DNA of 64,000 nt from CAMYOC01 sp963704875. Lineage in GTDB: Bacteria > Pseudomonadota > Gammaproteobacteria > Steroidobacterales > XN24. The stretch covers positions 124,001-188,000 of the forward strand of contig CAVPIA010000003.1 of assembly GCA_963704875.1 (NCBI GenBank). The letters run 5' to 3'. The notes below the pieces were generated by a model. That model saw only the letters and a program-made list of their open reading frames with translations, was not told where the DNA came from and did no database searches. Below, one piece after another: positions 1-8,174 of this stretch; the first letter of the stretch is position 1; every line of letters starts with the position of its first letter. The position numbers and the translations under genes were made by a program.

Positions 1-146
1 AACAGATCTTCGAAATACAGCGTGGCGTTGGGGCCCAACGCAACCTTGCGGTCGCGCTTGTGATCCATGACCTCACGGCGGAACGTATCGCGGATCCGCG
101 CGTACTCCTCCAGGCTGTACAGGTCTTCTCTTCGCAGGGCGGTCAT
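1..146 (-). CDS. DUF3501 family protein (N-terminal part)
   Basis: Only the first 48 codons are inside the window; the gene runs off the left edge. The translation begins MTALRREDLYSLEEYARIRD and contains ALGPNATLYFEDL, which is the conserved start of the DUF3501 family. A GAGGAGG ribosome-binding site sits about 8 bases before the ATG. The molecular function of the family is unknown. It is last in an operon with an Fe-S oxidoreductase and rubrerythrin, a grouping known from many bacteria and suggestive of oxidative or iron stress. The family call rests on a short but characteristic stretch. Confidence 0.8.
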   Translation of the reverse strand, partial: MTALRREDLYSLEEYARIRDTFRREVMDHKRDRKVALGPNATLYFEDL

Positions 147-170
147 TTTCGTCGATCCTCCTCGAACCGG

Positions 171-1514
171 TCAGATCCCGTAAGCCATGCGCAGCAGGCT
201 CATAGGATGGGTAGCATGCAGGCCGCCGCCGACGCCGTCTGCGATCTGGTCGCCGGCCATCGGGCAATCGCTGGTGAAATGCTCGCATTCCGCATCCTTC
301 ACCCGGTTGACCACAGGCCTGGCGATCTTGACCGAATCAGCGCGGAATTCTTTCTTTACCGCGTACGTCCCGTCATGACCGGAGCAACGCTCGATCGCGG
401 TGACCGTCGTATCAGGCACCAGCTGCAGACAATCGCGGGTCTTCAAACCGATGTTCTGCACTCGCAAATGGCACGGCACCTGGTAGGAGACTTTGCCCAG
501 AGAACGCGAGAAATCAGTGCGGAACTTGCCGCCCTTGTGTCGCAGCATCAGATACTCGAAGGGGTCGAAAATAGCCCGCGCGACTTTCTGCACCGCTTCG
601 TCGTCAGGAAACATCAGCGGTAATTCCTGTTTGAACATCAGCACGCAGGAAGGCACCGGGGCGACGATGTCCCAGCCCTGGTCAACCATCGCGGCCATCA
701 CCGGTATGTTCTTGTCCCTGGCCCGGGACACCGCTTCAAGGTCGCCAAGCTCCAGTTTCGGCATGCCGCAGCATTGCTCGGACGGTAATAAGCGAGTGGC
801 AATGCCGTTGTGCTCGAACACTTTGATCAGGTCTTCCCCGACTTCCGGCACATTCCTGTTCCCATAGCAGGTGGTGAACAACGCGACCTGACCGCGAGTA
901 CCGGACACCGGCTCGGCTTGTGCCGTCGACGCGTGATCGCGGAGACGCCTGCGCAGGCTCTTGCTGTGATAAACGGGCACCGGCGCCTGGTGGTGCACAC
1001 CCAGGGTTTTCTCAAGCAATTTGCGGCCGGTCTTCGACCGATTGACTGCGTTCACCGCCTGCGTAATCACAGGAATACCCGCCAGCGATCCGACAGTGTC
1101 GGTTGCGCTGAGTATCCGGTCGCGGGCAGGTGCACCCTCTCGTTTAAAGCGCGCTGCCTTGGCGCGCAACATCAGATGCGGGAAATCAAGATTGAACTCG
1201 TGCGGCGGCACATAGGGGCACTTGCTCATGTAACACATGTCACACAGATAGCAGTGATCGACGACCTTCCAGTACACCTCGCGCGAGATGCCGTCCACCT
1301 CCATGGTGTCAGACTCGTCGATCGCATCGAACAAGGTCGGAAACGAATTGCACAGGCTGAAACAACGCCGACATCCGTGACAGATATCGAACACGCGCTC
1401 CATCTCCTTGAATAGCGAATCCTCGTCGTAAAACGCTTGCGACTTCCAGTCCAGCGGATGACGGGTTGGCGCCTCCAGACTGCCTTCACGACTCTGTCCT
1501 GACTCTGTGCTCAT
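171..1514 (-). CDS. Fe-S oxidoreductase, heterodisulfide reductase D / GlpC-like
   Basis: A 447-residue soluble protein with two ferredoxin-type 4Fe-4S motifs in the first 110 residues (CHGCRRCFSLC and CYLCDMCYMSKCP), then two CCG-type cysteine-rich modules. The first holds CYGNRN...EQCCGMP, the second PCHLR...ERCSGHDG. The architecture matches HdrD/GlpC/LutA-type electron-transfer proteins that pass electrons to a partner dehydrogenase or a disulfide substrate. It lies between rubrerythrin upstream and DUF3501 downstream, 24 bases before the latter. In such clusters it is thought to be a partner of rubrerythrin in peroxide or oxygen detoxification; that role is inference. The true substrate cannot be read from sequence. 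Confidence 0.85.
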   Translation of the reverse strand: MSTESGQSREGSLEAPTRHPLDWKSQAFYDEDSLFKEMERVFDICHGCRRCFSLCNSFPTLFDAIDESDTMEVDGISREVYWKVVDHCYLCDMCYMSKCPYVPPHEFNLDFPHLMLRAKAARFKREGAPARDRILSATDTVGSLAGIPVITQAVNAVNRSKTGRKLLEKTLGVHHQAPVPVYHSKSLRRRLRDHASTAQAEPVSGTRGQVALFTTCYGNRNVPEVGEDLIKVFEHNGIATRLLPSEQCCGMPKLELGDLEAVSRARDKNIPVMAAMVDQGWDIVAPVPSCVLMFKQELPLMFPDDEAVQKVARAIFDPFEYLMLRHKGGKFRTDFSRSLGKVSYQVPCHLRVQNIGLKTRDCLQLVPDTTVTAIERCSGHDGTYAVKKEFRADSVKIARPVVNRVKDAECEHFTSDCPMAGDQIADGVGGGLHATHPMSLLRMAYGI

Positions 1515-1537
1515 CTGTTTTCCTCTGGCACAAGCAC

Positions 1538-1562
1538 GATTGCCGGCACGAGGCCGGCAATC
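1538..1562 (-). other. Intercistronic hairpin between rubrerythrin and the Fe-S protein
   Basis: A perfect 10-bp inverted repeat (GATTGCCGGC and GCCGGCAATC) with a 5-base loop lies between the rubrerythrin stop and the start of the next gene. There is no U-tract on either strand, so it is not a convincing intrinsic terminator. A stable mRNA hairpin here could protect the rubrerythrin message end and set different amounts of the two proteins; that role is inference. Confidence 0.55.
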
Positions 1563-1581
1563 ATTTCAATCCTGATCCAAC

Positions 1582-2004
1582 TTAGCTTCCCAGCGCGTCG
1601 AGTGCTTTCTGGAAGCGATTGGCGTGGCTTCGTTCGGCCTTGGCCAGCGTCTCGAACCAGTCAGCGATCTCGTCGAAACCCTCATCGCGTGCAGTCTTGG
1701 CCATGCCCGGGTACATGTCGGTGTACTCGTGGGTCTCGCCGGCGATTGATGCCTTCAGATTCAACTCGGTGTTGCCCATCGGCAGACCGGTGGCCGGGTC
1801 ACCCACGGCTTCCAGGTATTCCAGGTGCCCATGCGCATGACCGGTTTCGCCCTCAGCGGTCGAACGGAACACTGCCGCGACATCATTTTCGCCTTCCACA
1901 TCAGCCTTGGAGGCAAAATACAGATAGCGGCGATTGGCCTGGGACTCGCCTGAGAAAGCGTCCTTCAGGTTGGTTTCAGTCTTGCTGCCCTTTAGAGAGG
2001 CCAT
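1582..2004 (-). CDS. Rubrerythrin (diiron erythrin type, no rubredoxin domain)
   Basis: A 140-residue four-helix diiron protein. The two Glu/His carboxylate helix pairs are visible as GESQANRRY, EGETGHAH, GETHEYTDMY and KAERSHANR. The usual C-terminal rubredoxin Cys4 domain is absent, so electrons must come from a separate donor, plausibly the Fe-S protein encoded next. Rubrerythrins reduce hydrogen peroxide in the cytosol. I chose ATG at 2004 over an in-frame TTG two codons earlier because AAGGAGA sits about 6 bases before the ATG. It is the first gene of the minus-strand operon. A palindrome about 65 bases upstream is a candidate operator. Confidence 0.93.
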   Translation of the reverse strand: MASLKGSKTETNLKDAFSGESQANRRYLYFASKADVEGENDVAAVFRSTAEGETGHAHGHLEYLEAVGDPATGLPMGNTELNLKASIAGETHEYTDMYPGMAKTARDEGFDEIADWFETLAKAERSHANRFQKALDALGS

Positions 2005-2067
2005 GGTCAAATCTCCTTAGCTCTTGGTGGCGGAACATCCGGGCCGGGCGGCGCCCAATCCGGGAAG

Positions 2068-2082
2068 TTAGAATAGTTCTAA
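2068..2082. promoter_or_regulatory. Perfect palindrome TTAGAA-N3-TTCTAA, candidate iron/peroxide operator
   Basis: Six-base arms with a three-base spacer lie in the divergent region between rubrerythrin and xseB, nearer rubrerythrin. The arms match the core of the iron control element (TTTAGAAnnnTTCTAAA) bound by Irr, a Fur-family regulator known mainly in alphaproteobacteria. In a presumed gammaproteobacterium another Fur-family protein would be needed. The symmetry is seen directly; the regulator is inference. Confidence 0.5.
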
Positions 2083-2148
2083 GTTATCAAAATGATGGTA
2101 GGCACGCACTGTTTTGCTGTCAAGCAGACTACATTTTAGCACCTGAAA

Positions 2149-2177
2149 TTGACCGTACACGAGCGGCCCGGTAATGT
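2149..2177 (+). promoter_or_regulatory. Candidate sigma-70 promoter for xseB-ispA-dxs
   Basis: TTGACC at 2149-2154 and TAATGT at 2172-2177 are separated by 17 bases. The -35 matches the consensus at 5 of 6 positions and the -10 keeps the key T, A and final T. Transcription would start near 2184, about 20 bases before the xseB ATG. No other good promoter is seen in this spacer on the plus strand. Confidence 0.45.
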
Positions 2178-2204
2178 ACCGGCGCCCCCTTCAAGGCCCT
2201 GATC

Positions 2205-2444
2205 ATGACCCGCAAGAAGACAAAAGAAACAGACTTTGAGACCGCGCTCGCGGAACTCGAGACGCTGGTCGCGAAAATGGAAGAAGGCGATCTCCCGTTG
2301 GAAGATGCTTTGCGTCAGTTCGAACGCGGTGTCACGCTGACCCAACAGTGCCAGCAGGCCCTCAGGCAGGCGGAGCAAAAAGTCGAAATCCTGATGGAAA
2401 AGGCCGGCGGACTCGAGGCCGAGCCGTTCGATCCGGACCAGTGA
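2205..2444 (+). CDS. xseB: Exodeoxyribonuclease VII small subunit
   Basis: A 79-residue protein with the family core FETALAELETLVAKMEEGDL, then LEDALRQFERGV and a helical C-terminal half. It is the small regulatory subunit that binds the XseA catalytic subunit; the complex degrades single-stranded DNA in both directions. Its stop overlaps the GTG start of ispA by four bases (GTGA), so the two are translationally coupled. The xseB-ispA-dxs order is typical of gammaproteobacteria. xseA is not in the window. Confidence 0.95.
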   Translation: MTRKKTKETDFETALAELETLVAKMEEGDLPLEDALRQFERGVTLTQQCQQALRQAEQKVEILMEKAGGLEAEPFDPDQ

Positions 2445-3331
2445 GCTTCGAGCAATCGCTGCAAACCTGTCGGGACCGCATAGAGCGTATCCTTGAGGAC
2501 TGGTTGCCTGACCCCGGACGCGACCCACATCGACTGCACGAGGCCATGCGCTACGCGGTCCTCGGCGGCGGTAAGCGGGTGCGGCCCTTGCTGGTCTATC
2601 TGACCGGCGAGGCGCTGGGCGTGCCGGCCGGCCGTCTCGACGGGCCCGCTGCAGCCGTCGAACTCATCCATGCCTATTCTCTGGTCCACGACGATTTGCC
2701 GGCGATGGACGATGACGACCTGCGTCGGGGCCGTCCGACCTGCCATCGAGCCTTTGATGAGGCCACCGCGATCCTGGCTGGTGACGCCTTGCAGGTACTC
2801 GCCTTCAAAATCCTCGCCGACGATCCGAAAATGACCCCCGAACCCGTGCAGCGACTGGCCATCGTTAGCGTTCTGGCCCAGGCCAGTGGTCCGGAGGGTA
2901 TGGCCGGAGGACAGGCCATTGATTTGTCTGTCGAGGGCACGCGGCCGTCAGCGGAAAGGCTGGAACGAATGCACGCGTGGAAGACCGGTGCGCTTATCCG
3001 GGCCAGCGTGATCATGGCCGCGCACAGTGGCGCAGCGCTGAACACAGCGCAGATGCAGTCCCTGGCCACCTTTGGCGAACACCTGGGGCTCGCGTTCCAG
3101 ATTCAGGACGATATTCTTGACGAAGAAGGGGAAACCGGGGTCATGGGCAAGACCGCGGGCGCTGATAGCGCCCGGGCCAAACCCAACTACCCGAGGGTCG
3201 TCGGTCTTGAAGCAGCCAAGCAGCGGGCCAGGACGCTGTGTGACCAGGGGTTGCAAGCCATCGCGTGGCTGCCTGAGCGCGCTGACGCTCTGCGGCAACT
3301 GGCTCGCTATATTGTCCACCGGGACCGCTAG
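2441..3331 (+). CDS. ispA: (2E,6E)-farnesyl diphosphate synthase
   Basis: A 296-residue trans-prenyltransferase that condenses dimethylallyl or geranyl diphosphate with isopentenyl diphosphate to make farnesyl diphosphate. The first Asp-rich motif is VHDDLPAMDDDD and the second is QIQDDILDEEG; the substrate-binding GGGKRVRP and the KTGAL motif are also present. I chose the GTG at 2441 because it overlaps the xseB stop and gives VSFEQSLQTCRDRI, the normal family start. The product feeds quinone side chains and undecaprenyl phosphate, and the next gene (dxs) makes the precursor. Confidence 0.95.
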   Translation: MSFEQSLQTCRDRIERILEDWLPDPGRDPHRLHEAMRYAVLGGGKRVRPLLVYLTGEALGVPAGRLDGPAAAVELIHAYSLVHDDLPAMDDDDLRRGRPTCHRAFDEATAILAGDALQVLAFKILADDPKMTPEPVQRLAIVSVLAQASGPEGMAGGQAIDLSVEGTRPSAERLERMHAWKTGALIRASVIMAAHSGAALNTAQMQSLATFGEHLGLAFQIQDDILDEEGETGVMGKTAGADSARAKPNYPRVVGLEAAKQRARTLCDQGLQAIAWLPERADALRQLARYIVHRDR

Positions 3332-3454
3332 CGGCAGTCCGTGGACCACGGGCTTGGACATGGCCCGATGTCTCCCGGATAATCATTCGCAGCGACGGGC
3401 CCCGCAGCCGGTCAGGCCGGAACCGCGGCCACGGGAGAGCTGAATTCCTGCCCT

Positions 3455-5347
3455 ATGGATATTGCTAGCAAATACCCCCTTTTGACCGGGATCGAAGATC
3501 CGGCCAATCTGCGTGCCCTGCCGGCAGAGGAATTGCCGGCGCTGTCAGCCGAATTGAGAGCGTTCCTGATCGAAACCATGGGCAAGACTGGTGGCCACTT
3601 CGCCGCCAACCTGGGCAGTGTGGAACTGGCAATCGCCTTGCACTATGTATTCGACACCCCGTATGACCGCATTGTCTGGGACGTCGGCCATCAGGCTTAC
3701 CCGCACAAGATACTCACCGGCCGCCGGGACGGCTTGAGCACGATCCGGCAGCTGCACGGCCTTGCGCCTTTCCCCAGCCGCGCGGAAAGCGAGTACGACA
3801 CCTTCGGTGTGGGTCACTCCAGCACGTCGGTTAGCGCGGCGCTGGGGATGGCCATCGCCGCGGCCCGCAAAGGCGAAAAGAGACGCGTGGTCGCGGTAAT
3901 TGGCGATGGCGCGATGACTGCAGGACTCGCCTACGAGGCGCTCAATCACGCCGGCAGCCTGGATGTGGATTTGCTCGTCATCCTCAACGACAACGACATG
4001 TCGATCTCCGAGAACGTCGGTGCGATGTCCAACTATCTGGCCAAAGTGCTGTCAGGCAAGCTGTATTCCACCATCCGCGAAGGCAGCAAGAAGCTTATCC
4101 GGCGTATGCCGACCGTCTGGGAACTCGCCCGCCGCTCTGAGGAACACATGAAGGGGATGGTGCTGCCAGGTACATTGTTCGAGGAGCTGGGCCTGAATTA
4201 TGTGGGGCCGGTTGACGGTCATGACCTGGGCGTTCTGGTGCAGACGCTGGGCAATCTTCGCGATCTGAAGGGCCCACAATTTCTGCACGCCATGACCCGG
4301 AAAGGCCAGGGCTATGAGCCAGCAGAGAAAGACCCGATCCTGTGGCATGGCCCCGGCCCGTTTGATCCGGCCAGCGGCGAAATTTTCAAGAAAAAAGCCA
4401 GTGGTCCGAGCTATTCGAAAGTATTCGGCGATTGGCTGATCGATATGGCCGAAGCGGACCCGTCCATAATCGGTATCACACCGGCAATGCGCGAAGGATC
4501 CGGCATGGTTGAATATGAGCGCCGGTTTCCCGAGCGATATTGCGATGTCGGCATCGCCGAGCAGCACGCAGTCACGCTGGCTGCAGGCATGGCCTGTGAA
4601 GGGATGCGCCCGGTTGTCGCGATCTATTCAAGTTTTTTGCAGCGCGCCTATGACCAATTGATCCACGACGTTGCCCTGCAGGATCTGCCGGTGTTGTTTG
4701 CAATCGATCGTGGCGGCCTGGTCGGGGCCGATGGCCCGACCCATCATGGGGCATATGATCTGAGCTATCTGCGCTGTATACCCAATATGACAGTGATGGC
4801 ACCGGCGGACGAGAACGAATGCCGGCAGATGCTGTATACCGGAGCCACGCTGGGCAAACCGGCCGCAGTTCGATACCCGCGAGGAACCGGACCCGGCCGA
4901 CCCATCGAACAGACGATGACCGCGCTGCCGATTGGCAAGGGCGAGATTCGCAGGCAAGGCAATGACATCGCCTTGCTGGCTTTCGGTGCGATGGTCCCGG
5001 TCGCGGAGAGCATCGCCGACACGCTGGACGCCACCGTGGTCAACATGCGTTTTGTGAAGCCACTTGACGAGGCGCTACTGGTGGAACTGGCGCAGACCCA
5101 CAAGGCATTCGTGACCCTGGAGGACAACGCTGTTGCCGGCGGTGCCGGCAGCGCAGTAAACGATCTGCTGGCTGCGCGGGAACTGTTGCTCCCGGTCTTG
5201 AATCTCGGGATCCCCGACCGGTTTATCGAGCACGGCTCGCGCGAGCAATGTCTGGCGGCGGCAGGTCTGGATGGGGATTCCGTGCTGTTATCGATCCGCA
5301 ACTGGCGACCCGCAACCCCGGAAATTGCGCTCAGCCGGATACGCTGA
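3455..5347 (+). CDS. dxs: 1-deoxy-D-xylulose-5-phosphate synthase
   Basis: A 630-residue thiamine-diphosphate enzyme that joins pyruvate and glyceraldehyde 3-phosphate, the first step of the MEP isoprenoid pathway. The length is normal. Visible landmarks are HFAANLGSVELAIALHYVFD, the cofactor-binding GDGAMTAGLAYEALN...LNDND region, and GIAEQHAVTLAAG with the cofactor-activating Glu. It lies 123 bases after ispA with no clear terminator between, so it is probably in the same transcription unit. Confidence 0.97.
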   Translation: MDIASKYPLLTGIEDPANLRALPAEELPALSAELRAFLIETMGKTGGHFAANLGSVELAIALHYVFDTPYDRIVWDVGHQAYPHKILTGRRDGLSTIRQLHGLAPFPSRAESEYDTFGVGHSSTSVSAALGMAIAAARKGEKRRVVAVIGDGAMTAGLAYEALNHAGSLDVDLLVILNDNDMSISENVGAMSNYLAKVLSGKLYSTIREGSKKLIRRMPTVWELARRSEEHMKGMVLPGTLFEELGLNYVGPVDGHDLGVLVQTLGNLRDLKGPQFLHAMTRKGQGYEPAEKDPILWHGPGPFDPASGEIFKKKASGPSYSKVFGDWLIDMAEADPSIIGITPAMREGSGMVEYERRFPERYCDVGIAEQHAVTLAAGMACEGMRPVVAIYSSFLQRAYDQLIHDVALQDLPVLFAIDRGGLVGADGPTHHGAYDLSYLRCIPNMTVMAPADENECRQMLYTGATLGKPAAVRYPRGTGPGRPIEQTMTALPIGKGEIRRQGNDIALLAFGAMVPVAESIADTLDATVVNMRFVKPLDEALLVELAQTHKAFVTLEDNAVAGGAGSAVNDLLAARELLLPVLNLGIPDRFIEHGSREQCLAAAGLDGDSVLLSIRNWRPATPEIALSRIR

Positions 5348-5501
5348 GGGGAACTTCGGCCTCGCTGGGCGCTCAGTTGACTTATAATGGCCGACCCGCA
5401 GGCCAAAACAGGTTCCTAAGCCGCACGCAGCGGTATTCCGCTTCGCCCGCCGATTCGAGCCGCTGGCAAATCCCAACACACGACTCTCAGGTACCCAACT
5501 G

Positions 5502-6341
5502 ATGCGCCACACCAAAGAAAACGCCGCCGCCGTTGCCGACCCCATCGCCGATGTACAGGGCAGCGCCGATCTGCGCCAGATTCCGATCAACAAGGTTGGA
5601 ATAAAGAACATCTTTCACCCGGTCCGGGTGCGGGACCGCAGTGGCGGAGAGCAACACACGATCGCGAACTTCAACATGTACGTGAACCTGCCTCAGGACT
5701 TCAAGGGCACGCACATGTCGCGATTCGTCGAGATTCTGAACAATCACGAGCGTGAGATCTCGGTGAAGTCGTTCCGCGAGATGATGGTCGAACTGACCGA
5801 TCGGCTTGATGCTGATGCCGGCCACATCGAAATGAGCTTCAAATATTTTGTCAACAAGAAGGCGCCGATCAGCGGCGTTGAGAGCCTGCTCGACTATGAA
5901 GCCAGTCTGATCGGCGAACGCCGCGACGGAAACAACATCATTTACATCAAGGTCGTGGTGCCAGTGACGAGCCTGTGCCCATGCTCGAAAAAGATTTCGG
6001 ATTTCGGTGCGCACAATCAGCGCTCGCACGTCACGCTTCAGGCCCGGATCGACAGCTTTATGTGGATCGAGGAATTGATTGATATCGCGGAAAGCGAAGC
6101 CTCCTGCGAGCTCTACGGAATCCTCAAGCGGCCCGACGAGAAGTACGTTACGGAACGCGCGTATCAGAACCCCAAGTTTGTCGAAGACATCGTGCGCGAC
6201 ATTGCAGTGCGTCTGAATGCCGATGAGCGCGTGCGCGCCTATGTGATCGAATCAGAGAATTTCGAGTCGATCCACAACCACTCTGCATATGCGCTGATCG
6301 AGAAAGACAAGGACGCGGAAGCGAAGGCCAGCATCGAATAG
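5502..6341 (+). CDS. folE2: GTP cyclohydrolase FolE2 (type IB)
   Basis: A 279-residue member of the COG1469 family that converts GTP to 7,8-dihydroneopterin triphosphate for folate synthesis. The active-site region VTSLCPCSKKISDFGAHNQR contains the catalytic and metal-binding Cys. FolE2 can work with metals other than zinc and in several bacteria backs up FolE under zinc limitation. No Zur-like operator was recognised upstream. A TATAAT at 5383-5388 may be the -10 of its own promoter, but no good -35 accompanies it. It does not replace GTP cyclohydrolase II of the riboflavin pathway. Confidence 0.95.
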   Translation: MRHTKENAAAVADPIADVQGSADLRQIPINKVGIKNIFHPVRVRDRSGGEQHTIANFNMYVNLPQDFKGTHMSRFVEILNNHEREISVKSFREMMVELTDRLDADAGHIEMSFKYFVNKKAPISGVESLLDYEASLIGERRDGNNIIYIKVVVPVTSLCPCSKKISDFGAHNQRSHVTLQARIDSFMWIEELIDIAESEASCELYGILKRPDEKYVTERAYQNPKFVEDIVRDIAVRLNADERVRAYVIESENFESIHNHSAYALIEKDKDAEAKASIE

Positions 6342-6368
6342 CTTCAAGTCAGGGGCGCCTGTTCCCGA

Positions 6369-7634
6369 TCAGGTGTGGTCCCGGCGCCCGCTTTGCAGAC
6401 GCTGGATCAGGCTGCGCAGGAACACGCGGTTGAAGCGCAACTGGCAGGATGTGGACAAGGTTTCAAGCAGCGTTGAACTGACGCGTAGCAGGACGCCGTC
6501 CGTACGCGCCCGGATGGTGGCGGTGCGCAGCGCATCGCGCACGTAACTGGTCTCGCCAAAGCACTCGCCTGGATTGAGCGTTCCGACGACCCTGCCGTCA
6601 GTTTCAACTTCAACTCCGCCTTCCACCACCACATAGAACCGGTCGTCGAGTTCGCCTTCCTTGACGATGTCCTGACCGGCGGCGAAAGTCTGCCAGTCTC
6701 CGGCACGCAACAGCTCGCGGATCTCTGCATGCGAGAAATCGTGGAAGAAGGTCAAACCACGCAAGGTATCGTAGCGTTCCTGATCGTCCAGCGCAGGAAC
6801 CTGCTGACGCAGTTTCTGATGCAAGCGCGTCAGCTCCGCCGCAAATTCCAGCCCCGTCGCGTAGCGCTCCTCGGTGCGCTTGCGCAACGCTGTCATCACG
6901 ACCTCTTCCAACTCCTCGGAGACATCCTCACGCAAAGTGTGGATCGGCCGGGGTGTTGCGTAGACGATCTTGTGCAGCAGCTTGGCCAGACTGCTGGCGC
7001 GTAACGGCCGGTAACCGGTGATCAATTCGTACATTACCGAGCCCAGCGAATAGACATCAGATTGCGCAGTGATGTCTTCGGATTTCACTTGTTCGGGTGA
7101 CATGTAGCTGGGCGAGCCGGCGATGCCATCGATGCGCGAGATTTCCGCGTCATTCGTTATCGCGATGCCAAAATCGATGATGCGCACATCGTTGTCCAGC
7201 GTCAGCATCAGGTTGCTTGGCTTGATATCCCGATGCACGACGCCGCGGCTGTGCGCGTAGTGCAAGGCACGGGCGCACTTGAATACGATCTTCAGGACAT
7301 CGTCGATCGGCAGTAGATTGTCTGGCTTGCAATAGGCGGCCAGCGTGCGCGCGCCATGGACATGCTCCATCACCACATAATAGCGACCGGATTCGACCCC
7401 AGCGTCATATAGCGGGAGGATGTTGGGATGCTGGAGACGACCGACCATATGCGCTTCGGTAAAGAACATCTTGCGCGCAGTTTTCGCCCGGTCCTCCTCC
7501 TCATCGATCTCGGTGTTGTAGAGTTTGATCGCAACGTCACGCCCGTAATACGGGTCGTGCGACAGGTACACCGTTCCGGTGCTGCCCGTCCCTACCTTGT
7601 TGATGATCCGGTATTTTCCAATTTTTTCTGGCAC
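6369..7634 (-). CDS. Ser/Thr protein kinase with C-terminal cyclic-nucleotide-binding-like domain
   Basis: The first ~280 residues form a Hanks-type kinase: GTGSTGTV glycine loop, AIK catalytic Lys near residue 37-40, HRDIKPSN catalytic loop, DFG magnesium motif and a SYMSPEQ activation segment. Residues ~295-410 form a cNMP-binding/Crp-like beta-roll with a FGETSYVRDALRTATI phosphate-binding cassette. There is no transmembrane segment, so it is cytosolic. In-frame GTG (7634) has GGAG about 10 bases upstream; the TTG three codons earlier lies too close to it. It follows pgpA by about 57 bases. Substrate and ligand are unknown. Confidence 0.9.
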   Translation of the reverse strand: MPEKIGKYRIINKVGTGSTGTVYLSHDPYYGRDVAIKLYNTEIDEEEDRAKTARKMFFTEAHMVGRLQHPNILPLYDAGVESGRYYVVMEHVHGARTLAAYCKPDNLLPIDDVLKIVFKCARALHYAHSRGVVHRDIKPSNLMLTLDNDVRIIDFGIAITNDAEISRIDGIAGSPSYMSPEQVKSEDITAQSDVYSLGSVMYELITGYRPLRASSLAKLLHKIVYATPRPIHTLREDVSEELEEVVMTALRKRTEERYATGLEFAAELTRLHQKLRQQVPALDDQERYDTLRGLTFFHDFSHAEIRELLRAGDWQTFAAGQDIVKEGELDDRFYVVVEGGVEVETDGRVVGTLNPGECFGETSYVRDALRTATIRARTDGVLLRVSSTLLETLSTSCQLRFNRVFLRSLIQRLQSGRRDHT

Positions 7635-7691
7635 CGACGACAATCTCCGTTTGGATCAAGGCCTTGTCGCCGGGCCTGAATGCGGATCGGC

Positions 7692-8174
7692 TCAGACTCC
7701 CAAGAGCAAACGGGCCGCAAAAAGAAGCGTGCCCGCAAACAGTCCAGCAACGATGTCGTCGAGCATAATCCCTGTACCACCGCCTATTCCGTGATCCAGG
7801 TCCCGTATCGGCCAGGGCTTGAGAATGTCGAACAGCCTGAACAGCACGAATCCGGCGATGACCCATGGCCATCCCGTCGGCGCCGCCAGCATGGCCAGCA
7901 AATAGCCGGCGATCTCGTCCCATACAATGCCCGGATGATCGTGCTCACCCAGGCGACGCGCGCTTTCGCCGCAAATCCAGAAACCGACGGCACAAACAAA
8001 TATAACCACCGCCACCCGGGGACCCAGACCCAGTGGCCGCAACAACAACTCGATCGGCACAGCCACCAGCGTGCCGGCGGTTCCCGGCGCGCGCGGGGCG
8101 AGACCCGCGCCAAACCCGAATGCGAGAAAATGGACCGGATCGCGAAAGATCTCAGCCGCTGCAGGTCGTTTCAT
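7692..8174 (-). CDS. pgpA: Phosphatidylglycerophosphatase A
   Basis: A 160-residue inner-membrane protein that dephosphorylates phosphatidylglycerol phosphate. Family landmarks are FGFGAGLAPRAPGTAGTL near the N-terminus and WDEIAGYLLAM with the conserved acidic residue in the middle, with about four hydrophobic segments. Its start overlaps the thiL stop by four bases (ATGA), the standard thiL-pgpA arrangement in gammaproteobacteria. Confidence 0.95.
   Translation of the reverse strand: MKRPAAAEIFRDPVHFLAFGFGAGLAPRAPGTAGTLVAVPIELLLRPLGLGPRVAVVIFVCAVGFWICGESARRLGEHDHPGIVWDEIAGYLLAMLAAPTGWPWVIAGFVLFRLFDILKPWPIRDLDHGIGGGTGIMLDDIVAGLFAGTLLFAARLLLGV

Noticed and set aside
60..623. Long plus-strand open frame opposite the Fe-S oxidoreductase
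   Set aside because: The opposite strand encodes a well-conserved protein with iron-sulfur motifs; the plus frame is a shadow.
1538..1562. Hairpin considered as an intrinsic terminator of rubrerythrin
   Set aside because: Stem is strong but there is no U-tract on either strand; kept as an intercistronic hairpin only.
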